64,000 bases of DNA from Ryuthela nishihirai. Its lineage: Eukaryota; Arthropoda; Arachnida; Araneae; Heptathelidae. The position numbers and the translations under genes were made by a program. Of this stretch, positions 55,061 through 64,000 are shown in pieces (positions within the stretch are counted from its first letter, which is position 1; each line of letters begins with the position of its first letter). The DNA lies in NCBI GenBank assembly GCA_038380435.1, contig JAWZYU010000034.1:36766901-36830900 (forward strand). Direction: 5' to 3'. Below the pieces are notes generated by a model that worked only from the letters and a program-made list of their open reading frames with translations, was not told the origin of the DNA and did not search any database.

Positions 55061-55921
55061 ACCTCTAGTCGACACCTGGTACCTTACGTTCTATCAAATC
55101 TTTCTCTTTGTGAGAACCATTCCATAAAGAGAAACTTGGAAAGCCTTTCTTAGAAAAATCAAGCCTCCAGCACAATTTGCCGTGCTGTGTCCACTTTTCA
55201 TTCTCAATAGGCCATTACCAGTCACATCGAAAGTGCTCTAAAGAATCACATTCGAGTACAATGTGCATGATTGTCTCAGTGGCATTAGGATATAGATTAC
55301 ATTTTTCCGAACAGTTTTGGAATTTACTGAGTCTTTTATTTGTTTCCAAAGAACCAGATCTAGCCTTACATAGAAGTGAACTATCAATGCGATTATCCAT
55401 ATAAGTTTCTTTGGTGTACACAGTCTTCCTATCATAGACTTGCCTTAGGTTTGGAATATCAGTTAGTTCTCTTCTCCATAAATCATGTGAAGATCTCTTT
55501 GCACCTTCAATAATTTTATTTTTCTATCCCACAGCAATTTTAGAATTCCAAGATCCTGATTTAGGATCGAATTTTCTATCTATAGCAAGAGTTCTTCTAA
55601 ACCACGTAGAATTTCGTACTCAAGGAGCAAGTACCCGACCATATTCAAACAGTTTTCTGGCTATTCTGTTTTCATTCATATTGTGAAGGCGACCTAAAAA
55701 ATTAAGTTTGCTTTGTGTTTCTCTGCTTTCAAAAGTGTTCCAACCCCTTTCACCTTGAATCACTACATTAGGAGTTAGGTTTGAACTTAACTGGTTTGCT
55801 CTACCAATCTGGATATGTGACACTTCACAAACTTTTCTCAGGTTTGAAAAGAAAGCAAAGAGCACTGAAGCCATAAGTGATAGCTAGTACAACAGCAACA
55901 GATTTCCAAAATATTCGGTGA

Positions 55922-56310
55922 GTTGGGTTGGGTTGTTTTACCTCTGAGCAGCACTTTTTTGCACACCATGGGCTAAATGGCCAGGTCACAAGGACCCCGA
56001 AGGCTCAGAGAAGGTTGGGGGAGGGGACCCACTGGAACAGCTGTTAGGAGACAGATGGTAGCCTCCCGTCAAGGCCATCCAGTGTGTTCTTTAACGTGCA
56101 CAGGGTATGGCTCTCCCGCACACGGGGCCACGGCTTAACGTCCCATCCGACGGACGGCGGCCTTTCCAAGCCCATCGGTGTCCCCTACTGACCGTGGGCA
56201 AGGCGGGGAATTTTGCGGAGATAAATCTCAACGCTGTCCCAGCTGGGACTCGAACCTGGGAACTACAGATTACGAGCCTGGCGCGCTACCGACTGAGCCA
56301 CCCCCGCCCC
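55922..56310 (-). mobile_element. full-length SINE1 with 13-bp target duplication
   Basis: Flanked by AAATATTCGGTGA at 55909-55921 and 56311-56323. All SINE1 parts are present, including the CpG-rich central block around TTAACGTCCCATCCGACGG. It interrupts LINE-D. Confidence 0.95.
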
Positions 56311-56612
56311 AAATATTCGGTGACCTCACGTCTATTATAAGAGAATATAGCTTTGTTTTTTATAATTCCAATGTACTGATAAATTTTTTTCCTAACAATA
56401 TCTTCATGAATATTCAGAAAATTTGGTTCTTGACTGAAGGTATTGCCCAACAAGTCCACTCTACAAATTCGATGATTTCCAAACTTGACATGAGGTATAT
56501 GTTCCTTGCAATTCCAAGCCACTAGCATATATTTTTAGGGCTAAAATTAATTTTAGAGTTCTCGCAAAAATCATTCACAATATTTACTAAATTCTCCATT
56601 CCCGTTCTATCT

Positions 56613-57000
56613 GGGGGCGTGGGTGGCTCAGTCGGTAGCGCGCCAGGCTCGTAATCTGTAGTTCCCAGGTTCGAGTCCCAGTTGTGTCAGAGTTGAGATT
56701 TATCTCTGCAAAATTCCCCGCCCTGCCTATGGTCAGTAGGGGACACCGATGGGCTTATAAAGGCCGCCGTCCGTCGGATGGGACGTTAAGCTGTGGCACT
56801 GTGTACGGGAGAGTCATATCCTGTGCACCTTAAAGAACATGCTGGATGGCCTTGACGGGAGGCTATCAGCTGTCTCCCAACAGCTGTTCCAGTGGGTCCC
56901 CTCCCCCAAACTTCTCTGAGCCTTCGGGGTCCATGTGACCTGGCCATTTAACCCATAGTGTGCAAAAAAGTGCTGCTCAGAGGTAAAACAACCCAACCTC
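56613..57000 (+). mobile_element. full-length SINE1 with 8-bp target duplication
   Basis: TTCTATCT flanks it at 56605-56612 and 57001-57008. The A box GTGGCTCAGTCGG and B box GGTTCGAGTCCC are intact and the tail ends AAACAACCCAACC. It is inserted in LINE-D in the opposite orientation to the copy at 55922. Confidence 0.95.
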
Positions 57001-57261
57001 TTCTATCTTCAGCGAAAATCATAATGTCATCAGCAAAGAACAAACCTTGAATTTTATACTTTTCAGTTCCTTTTAGAAAATCAGGAATATTAAATCCGTC
57101 ATTGCATTCTTTTAGGTGCCAGAATCAAGACTTTTGCATTCCTTCGGGGGGGGGGGGGGAAGCTATCAATCTTCGAAGGCTTTATAGTAAGATTTGGTAG
57201 CTTGATCGATTTATTATTTAATAAACGCAAACACGTAATTCATACCATCTATACGTTAGAG

Positions 57262-57439
57262 TAGGGGTTGTCAACGTTGGGTACGCCGTGAGAGCTCAAA
57301 AGTCGCTAGATCTAGTAACAAAGTTGCTAAGTTGGCATTATTATACTATAACTATAGTTTTATCTATCTATACAAGGGGTAGCCAGTTACATACACATTT
57401 CCGGGTGTTAAGTGAAGAATAAAAGGTTCAGAAACACCG
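57262..57439. mobile_element. hAT-type MITE, 178 bp
   Basis: This is the reverse of the family at 10285: TAGGGGTTGTCAACG at one end and CGGTGTTTCTGAACC (reverse sense) at the other, with the ACTATAACTATAGTTTTATC core. CGTTAGAG and TCTTAGAG outside the ends agree at 6 of 8 positions, an hAT-style duplication. Confidence 0.75.
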
Positions 57440-58186
57440 TCTTAGAGTACAATCTTAATTCAGCTGAACAATGTTCTATGCGAAAAAACAGGAGATAAAC
57501 AAGACATCAGCATTTTAAGTATGTACATTGTAGAATATTTAGAAGTACACTCTCATAATCACAATAAATTTAAAGTACAGAAATAAAATTCAAATTGATT
57601 CATTTCACTGAACTGTAAGGAAATATAAATTATATCTGAGTACAGACGATTTTTTGTGGTTGATTAATGATACAGTATTTCACAAACTTGTCAATAATTT
57701 AGCATACAATATTTTTCACTGATTGCACGGATTCATCATCATCATCATCCTCAAGCAGCCATGCGCTACGGAGGTCCAACCAGACCGTGCAATTTAGTTC
57801 TCCAAACAAGTCTGTCCTGAGCTATATCTACTGCATCTGGCCACTGTATACCAATTCTAATAAGGTCCTGTTTGACATTGTCTGCCTACCGCATCCTAAG
57901 TCTACCCCTCTTTCTGATGCCTTTAGGCACACTGTTCATAACTCTATTCGCGAATCTATAATTATTCATACGGGCAACATGGCCAAACCAACGGAGTCTC
58001 TCTTTCTGCAAAATACGCTGCTTAAAGGAGGTTGCAAACTCCTTTGCCTAACCTCATCATTAGTTAAAAAGTTGAACCACCAAATGCCCAAGATACTGCG
58101 TAAGCATCTAGAATCATAAGCATCTAGTTTCCCGTTATCATGTTTACAAAGTGTCCATGTTTCACTACCATAACACCTTAGAAAGA

Positions 58187-58289
58187 ACCATACTATTATA
58201 CAGTCTAGAATATACAGAAAGAAGAAAAAAACTATACAGAAAGAAGTCTATTATTCTAGCCAAGAACCATACTATTATACAGTCTAATT
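58187..58289. repeat. local insertion flanked by 23-bp direct repeats
   Basis: AGAACCATACTATTATACAG plus TCT occurs at about 58184 and again at 58263. Between them lies AG-rich filler with two copies of TATACAGAAAGAAG. RTE copy 1 has no such insertion near 19345. Confidence 0.75.
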
Positions 58290-58552
58290 TTAGTCTTTAG
58301 GTGTATACGCCTATTTCTCCACACTCTCCATAGATTCTTAAAAGTCCCGGCAGCAATCTCTATTCGTCTGTTAATCTCATGCCACACATCACCAGTATCT
58401 GTTACATAGCTCCCAAGGTAATTAAACTGTGACACCTGCTCAAGACTGCAACCATTCAGATGAACTGAATCACAACCTGCCTGACCAATTTTTATCACTT
58501 TAGTTTTCTCTCTGTTTATAATCAAACGTACTCTATTACCAGTTTCATCAAC

Positions 58553-58615
58553 ATCTCGAATGAAAGCGTTCATCTCATCAACATCTCGAATGAAAGCGTT
58601 CATCTCATCAACATC
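58553..58615. repeat. 30-bp tandem duplication in the RTE ORF
   Basis: ATCTCGAATGAAAGCGTTCA with CTCATCAACA occurs twice in tandem and adds ten residues (EMNAFIRDVD) in frame. RTE copy 1 lacks it. Confidence 0.85.
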
Positions 58616-61335
58616 ATTTCCCAAAAGGGCTAAATCATCAGCATAATCTAAGTCAGAAATTTTCCTATCTCTAGACCATCTAAGGCCAAAATCTTTCCTT
58701 TGAAGGGAATTTCGCATAACATAATCAATAACCAAGCTAAAGAGAAAAGGAGACAAAATGCACCCTTGTCGAACACCAGAAGTAATGTTAAACAAATTGC
58801 TACAAGACTTACCAACTCTCACACACAATTCAGTGTTATTATAGAGAGCTTTCATTATGTTAACTAACTTGTCAGGTACACCATACGATCTCACAATCAA
58901 CCACAAATTATGACGATCAACAGAGTCAAAAGCCTTTTTGAAATCAACAAAGCTAGCAACCAAAGGTTTCTGAAACTCTGAACATTTCTCAAGAATCTGC
59001 CTAAGTGAAAATATCTGATCCACACATCCCCTATCACTTCTGAATCCACATTGCTCATCACGCAATTGACTGTCAACCAGATTCTTAATTCTATTAAGCA
59101 CAATCGTGGAAAGAACTTTACCTGGAACAGAGAGTAGGCTGATACCTCCATAGTTATCACAAGAACTGCGATCACCTTTTTTAAAAATAGGGATAACAAT
59201 AGGTCTGGTAAAATCCTTACGGACCATGCCTTTATCATAAAAGATATTCAAAATTTCAGTCATCCAAGTGGTAACTGAAACATTCCCAGCTCTAAACATT
59301 TCCGTAGTAATTTCATCTACTCCTGGGGATTCATGAAGTTTAAGTTTAGAAATAGCCAAACTAACTTCAGATTGCGTTATAGGGCCAACATTAAAACCAC
59401 AAATGCATCTATCATCATTGCAAACAATGGGAGTAGAACTAACCACATTGTTTAGAATATCACTGAAATGCTCAGCCCACCTAGCCATGACAGAATCCTC
59501 ACCTTCTGTAACCTTGTTTTTCCTTCAATCCCTGTATACCTGTTCGTTTTCTACCACACAAAACATTCACTATCTGGTACAGCTCTCTGCTGTTGTGCTG
59601 TCTAACTGCTTCCTCGGCTTTGTCAGCCAAGCTATCAAGCCAAAGATTCTTATCAGCAACTAACTGATCCTTTACACGTTTATTAAGCTCTTTGTAATGA
59701 TTTCTATTAGGAGTAGTAGGGTATTGATTAAGGACATTCCTGCAGTTCTTTCTTTCTGAAATAAGATCAAGTGCCTTGTCACTCAAATAATTCTGTCTCC
59801 TCTGCTCCTTTTTTCTAAAAGAGTGCTGTTAGTGTCCAAAAAATGCCTGTTTAAAATTATCCCATTCTTCCTCAACTTCAGTAGTAAGCAAACCATGACT
59901 GTCATAATGACTAAGTAACCTATCGTGGTAATCCTTGGCTATAACAGGGTCTTTCAGAACTTCAGTATTAAAAGCAAATTTTTTAACTTTAGCACAACAC
60001 TTTTTAAGTTTAAGTTGCAACACACTTTTAAAAAGGTAATGGTCAGATCTAATTTCAGCTCCCCTATATGACCTAGTATTCCTAATGGGCTATCCCATTT
60101 GCTGCTAATTAATATATAATAGTATTCTTATGCAGACCATCAGGTAAAACCCATGTGTACTTATGTATGTCGCTGTGTTTGTAATAAGTGTTAGTTATTC
60201 TGAAACCATTGAGTTTACTTACCTGTAGGAGACATTGCCCAATGCCATTGCAGCTACCAATACCAAAAGGGCCTATTACTCCTCCCCAAAGGTCAGAGTC
60301 AGTACCAACTTTAGCATTGAAATCACCTAGAACAAAGGTAATATCTCCTTTCTTGACAGAATTCAAAATATCCTGAAGTTGTCCATAAAACCTATCCTTG
60401 TCATCCTCATCGGCATCCTCAGTGGGGGCATAACAGCAGATAACCTTCAAGTCTTTAACGCTTGTCTGAAAATTTGCTGTAAGAAACTTTTTATTAATGC
60501 ACTCATATCCCAGAAGAGCATCACTAGCGTGTCTTCTGAGAAGCAGATCCACGACTTGTTGATGTTTATTATCATTCCTCCCTGAAAAAGAGAAATTTAA
60601 GATAATTTTTAAGAATCTGACCTTTATCTGTCCATCTGGTCTTTTGCACGCCGAGAATATCTAAATTATAATGATGTTCTCACACAAGAAGATCACCAAG
60701 AGAAAAAGCTCTGTGTAGAGTCCTCACATTCCAACTATCTACGGAGAGAAAATGGTTAGTGGGATGTTTAAAGAAACTATGTTTATTGAGGGAGGGAATG
60801 CCGACAATATCAATCAGCCCTCTAATCGCAGACATGGGGCAAAGACCCGTTCCCCCACCACTAAAGGCTGAAGCCATCTACACTGGAAGACTTCCTCCAA
60901 TGTAGAATTTGATGATGCCAATAGAAGCAAAGAGTTCAGGTGCCTGCGATGACCTCTGCTCAGGATTATTCACCAGCTGATAAACATATCCTGTGAATCA
61001 ATTCATTTGTGGCTGTCAGCCCATAAACACACAGAAAACACAGCGGAAGATTTTCTCTCCACACAAGCCCACTAGTGCAGCAAATTCAGGATCCGTAATC
61101 AAGCTCAGAGCCATATATCTGTCCAGTCCAGAGGGTTTATATGGTCAGCACCAGAACCCTGTGTGGTTGACCACTCCTCAGCAGGGTAAAAAAAAAGTAG
61201 CCATAGTTGTCCAGATTAGTAGGCCACGCTAATATGGCAGCCCTCTCCTTCCGTTCACTTCCACAAGAGAGTATCTCTTTTGAAAGGTACTAACGGTCTG
61301 CACCACGAGTAGGCGGGGTCGGACATTAGCTAACC

Positions 61336-62040
61336 GATGCAATCTCGGTTAATCCAATTCATGTATTAGGGTTATTCATGGATCCATGAGTCTTTCTTAA
61401 TATAGAGCAGCTGTCTTGAAACTTTTTTTTTAGCTCTGGGACACTTTCATAATTGTTCAAAGTCTCGTGGTATCAAAGAATGATTTATAGAAACTTCTGC
61501 ATTTAAAGACTTAATATGACTTATATCAAGGATGCACAATATTTTTATGAAAAGGATTATGTGCAACACTAAAAGGCGTTTTCCTTAACCCTTCTGCCAC
61601 TAATCCTCAGAAGCCAAGTACGGTGAAATTTCTTTAGCATTTGAGGAAACTTCATCTTGCAACTATACCGAGAGATCCCGCTTCTTTAAATTGTGAAATA
61701 ATATTAAAAAATTATATTATTCCACTCCTATTAGAATACTGAAACATTTGACCAACACTCCCTCCTCACCCCACTTTCCCCCCCCCCCCCCCCCCACCTT
61801 TGCTGTTTTTCTGAATTATTCGCAATCCCTTTTCCCCTGTTCAGTCATCTCATATTACTGTTATTTCATTTTCCGGATGTATATTCCTCCTTTTACCTCG
61901 TTTATTATCATATTCACTTTCATATTATATGCAAGTCTTCGTCTTTGAGTCTTATTAGCATTTAAATTATGTATCAAATGGCTATTCAATTTCTGTACAC
62001 ATTTTTGCATTGTCCTTGATATTTCTTTTCCATTTTCCAA
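61336..62040. other. unassigned spacer with an 18-base poly-C tract
   Basis: AT-rich sequence with (C)18 at 61778-61795. No gene, terminal repeat or tRNA-like box was recognised. Confidence 0.5.
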
Positions 62041-62430
62041 GGGGCGGGGGTGGCTCAGTCGGTAGCGCGCCAGGCTCGTAATCTGTAGTTACCAGGTTCG
62101 AGTCCCAGCTGGGTCAGCGTTGAGACTTATCTCCGCAAAATTCCCCGCCCTGCCCACGGTCAGTAGGGGACACCGATGGGCTTGGAAAGGCCGCCGTCCG
62201 TCGGATGGGACGTTAAGCCGTGGCCCCGTGTGCGGGAGAGCCATACCCTGTGCACGTTAAAGAACACGCTGGATGGCCTTGACGGGAGGCTACCATCTGT
62301 CTCCCAACAGCTGTTACAGTGGGTCCCCTCCCCCAATCTTCTCCGAGCCTTCGGGGTCCATGTGACCTGGCCATTTAGCCCATGGTGTGCAAAAAAGTGC
62401 CGCTCAGAGGTAAAACAACCCAACCCAACC
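62041..62430 (+). mobile_element. SINE1, best complete copy
   Basis: The A box TGGCTCAGTCGG (62051-62062) and B box GGTTCGAGTCCC (62095-62106) are intact. The tRNA part resembles Met or Thr tRNA, with an anticodon loop reading CTCGTAA. The body contains a CpG-rich central block and the element ends in repeated AACCC units. CCATTTTC at 62030-62037 and 62430-62437 is the target duplication. Length about 390 bp. Confidence 0.95.
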
Positions 62431-62440
62431 CATTTTCAAA

Positions 62441-62950
62441 ATGTACTGGAAAATCAAGCCACTAGAACATAGTATCTAAAATTTTCTGAACATCGGCTGT
62501 ACTGTAACCCCCTGGCATGGAATAAATTATAAAATAAAAATAATATTTAAAATTATGACTACTCTGTAGTTCATGATTTGTGGTTATTGTCATAAACCAG
62601 ATATTCCCAACCTTTTGGGGCAGGTTTTTATCGGCCCTATTTTGCCAAGTATTTTTAGTAACGCCTCGGTTATGTCGATCTGTGAACTGTCCGATATTCC
62701 ATTTCATCCATTTCCATGCTTTCTCAAGAAAACGTTCCCATTGGAAACACTCGCATAAACGCTTAAGACTGATTTATTCGTTCATTCTGCATATCTGTAA
62801 ATCAGGATTATAACTTTATTTATTAATTTATTTAGAATTCATTTCTGGCAGCATAGAATTCTTTTAGCTGACCCTGCTCCTGCGAAATGCTGTTTTTTTA
62901 TTTCAAATTAACACCTCAGCTCAAATTTAATACTAACATTTCGAATTTAA
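62441..62950. other. unassigned AT-rich spacer
   Basis: No coding frame or element was recognised. Confidence 0.5.
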
Positions 62951-63213
62951 GATTGCATGATCAGTTTTCTTAGTATAAAGATGACACTTAAGCGACGCTT
63001 GTTCGGGACAGCCAGCGGAACATATCTGGCCATTTAGAATTGCATGATCAGGTTTCTTAGTATAAAGATGACACTTAAGCAAGGCTTGTTCGGGACAGCC
63101 AGCGGAACATATCTGGCCATTTAGAATTGCATGATCAGGTTTCTTAGTATAAAGATGACACTTAAGCAAGGCTTGTTCGGGACAGCCAGCGGAACATATC
63201 TGGCCATTTAGAA
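62951..63213 (-). repeat. three 87-bp tandem repeats encoding an in-frame Cys/His motif
   Basis: TGCATGATCA recurs at 62954, 63041 and 63128, an exact 87-bp period, and the copies differ at only a few bases. 87 is 29 codons. On the minus strand the frame is open through all three copies and encodes a unit with ICSAGCPEQALLKCHLYT followed by KKPDHAILNGQ. The Cys and His spacing (C-x3-C-x7-C-x-H) is zinc-finger-like but matches no family I can name. The frame stays open upstream of the first Met to at least 63390. It could be a repeated exon or a minisatellite. Confidence 0.7.
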
Positions 63214-63690
63214 CCTCTTGATCTGAGCTGCGGTAGAAGGGGGCAAGACGGAGAGCCCCCTCCCCTGTAAAATTTAATCGAAAAAATGTTTTAAGTGTGA
63301 GATGTGTGGAAAAAATATTTACATTTCTTTGAAAAACACACGAGAAAACGTTTTCCCGTTTATTCGTTATCCTCTTTCCGTTTTCTCATTTATTTCTTAA
63401 GGGAATGTAAATATTTATTGTTGTCAGAAGAATTTATTTTCGTTTATTGAGAAAAATAGTTTTCATGTGTATTTTCAATAATTCGTTCTGTTCTAATAAG
63501 TAACTTTGTTTTAGAATCTCCTTAATTGTGTTATCGTATGATGTCTGCATGATTCCTTACTTGCAACTGCAATCATTTAATGAATATTTCGACCTAAATA
63601 TTTCTATCTTGAAACACTGGATTCGTTTTTGCCTCTCCTCCCGGAAAACTTTCTGCAGGCGCCCATGTAAGTAATGCAGATTACTCTTAG
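63214..63690. other. unassigned AT-rich spacer
   Basis: The minus strand is open here in the frame of the adjacent Cys/His repeat, but its composition is not clearly coding. No element termini were seen. Confidence 0.4.
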
Positions 63691-64000
63691 TGACGTGTTT
63701 TTCCTCTGAGCGGCACTTTTTTATACACAATGGGCTAAAAGGCCAGGTCACAATGACCCCGAGGATTCAGAGAAGGTTGGAGTGAACTCACTGGACTCCG
63801 TTCAAGTTCATCAGGCATATTCTTTAACGCGTACAGAGTATAAGCTGTCTCCGAGTGTGGGAGAGCCAATGTCCCAAGCTGACGAACGTCAGCCTTTCCA
63901 AGCCATCGGTGTCTCCTGACAGAGGGCAGGGCGAAGAGTTTGCACCCAATGGACTAAATCGCCAAGTCAAAAGGTTGGGGAAAGGAGATCAACTGGACAG
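63691..64000 (-). mobile_element. degraded SINE1 copy at the window edge
   Basis: GTGTTTTTCCTCTGAGCGGC and the body (GGGCTAAAAGGCCAGGTCAC, TTCTTTAACGCGTACAG) match SINE1 in reverse. Near 63940-64000 the tail-side sequence appears to start again (CCAATGGACTAAATCGCC), so a second partial copy or a rearrangement follows at the edge. Confidence 0.65.

Larger units (their letters stand above)
55065..57150 (-). mobile_element. LINE-D, reversed, split by two SINE1 copies
   Basis: After removal of the SINEs, one minus-strand LINE remains. RT sequence (GLFFADDIMIFAEDR, near 57045-57010) is followed by a middle part (56570-56330, 55870-55620: HIQIGRANQLSSN and LNFLGRLHNMNENRIARKLF). A C-terminal segment rich in Cys/His (CKARSGSLETN and TIMHIVLECDSLEHFRC) lies at 55430-55215. 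The 5' part is missing. It is not the same family as LINE-B, LINE-C or Jockey. Stops and frameshifts are frequent. Confidence 0.75.
57790..60877 (-). pseudogene. RTE LINE ORF copy 2: endonuclease plus RT, few breaks
   Basis: The endonuclease begins DSWNVRTLHRAFSLGDLL near 60740 and continues with ITFVLGDFNAKVGTDSDLWG near 60330. A 410-codon open RT frame (59488-58256) holds LKLHESPGVDEITTEMFRAG, NYGGISLLSVPGKVLSTIVL, FVDFKKAFDSVDRHNLW, SGVRQGCILSPFLFSLVIDY and the catalytic LDYADDLALLG. The start lies in the 60877 region (MASAFSGGGTGLCPMSAIRG). Breaks are near 59500, 59820 and 60110. A tandem repeat of DVDEMNAFIR follows the YADD block. Confidence 0.85.
57725..61335 (-). mobile_element. RTE-type LINE, copy 2, nearly full length
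   Basis: It extends from CTAATGTCCGACC (minus, near 61330) to a (GAT)n tail at 57733-57748. It contains the unoccupied target of the SINE1 found in copy 1, and better preserved RT motifs. Two local rearrangements are present at 58187-58289 and 58553-58615. Confidence 0.9.

Noticed and set aside
56611..56690. tRNA-Thr or tRNA-Met gene at the SINE1 heads
   Set aside because: The same head recurs with the same 300-bp body and target duplications, so it is a SINE promoter.
62951..63213. CRISPR array
   Set aside because: The units are contiguous 87-bp copies without variable spacers, in a clearly eukaryotic setting.
1..64000. operons, ribosome binding sites, bacterial terminators
   Set aside because: Intron-like splice signals, LINEs and SINEs show eukaryotic DNA, where these features are not expected.

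Overview
This window is eukaryotic, AT-rich and dominated by transposable elements. It has no bacterial-style gene organisation. The mixture points to an invertebrate, most likely an arthropod: non-LTR retrotransposons of RTE, Jockey and RNase H-bearing I-like types, Tc1, pogo/Tigger, piggyBac and hAT elements, and several tRNA-headed SINE families. I cannot name the species. No true tRNA, rRNA, CRISPR array or operon is visible.

Host gene. Four short minus-strand segments lie in the gaps between transposons. They have good splice signals, an open frame and matching splice phases: 23575-23740 joins 23353-23414, and 15941-16034 joins 7093-7188, which ends in a stop codon. A promoter-like first exon lies at about 33056-33230. 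I infer one host gene of about 26 kb on the minus strand whose introns are packed with transposons. I do not recognise its protein. Two further exon-like islands on the plus strand (4058-4370, 18685-18845) may belong to other genes or be pseudogenes.

Layout. 0.8-7 kb: scattered SINEs, an hAT-type MITE split by a SINE, and a LINE scrap. 7.27-10.71 kb: a Tc1-like element with both ends and TA flanks, carrying a nested Tigger element (8476-10200) and an hAT MITE. 11.72-15.69 kb: long inverted terminal repeats around an I-like LINE (LINE-A) that has lost its reverse transcriptase. 17.2-18.1 kb: a second Tc1. 18.9-22.8 kb: an RTE LINE. 23-27 kb: host exons, SINEs and a piggyBac MITE. 28.1-31.4 kb: a second LINE-A copy, which keeps its RT region. 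33.4-35.7 kb: a divergent foldback repeat. 36-55 kb: a dense LINE cluster with LINE-B in both orientations, LINE-C and a nearly complete Jockey-clade element with an intact 467-codon ORF1. 55-57 kb: a LINE split by two SINEs in opposite orientations. 57.7-61.3 kb: a second RTE copy. 62-64 kb: SINEs and an 87-bp tandem repeat that reads as an in-frame Cys/His motif.

How the parts relate. The LINEs are the probable source of the retrotransposition enzymes that moved the SINEs. Several SINE insertions have clear target-site duplications, and two are matched by an empty site in a sister LINE copy in the same window. Nearly every element coding region is broken, so this is mostly a fossil landscape. 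I found no convincing new multi-gene system. The best leads are the fragmented host gene, the Cys/His tandem repeat, the LINE enclosed by long inverted repeats, and a set of compact snap-back palindromes.
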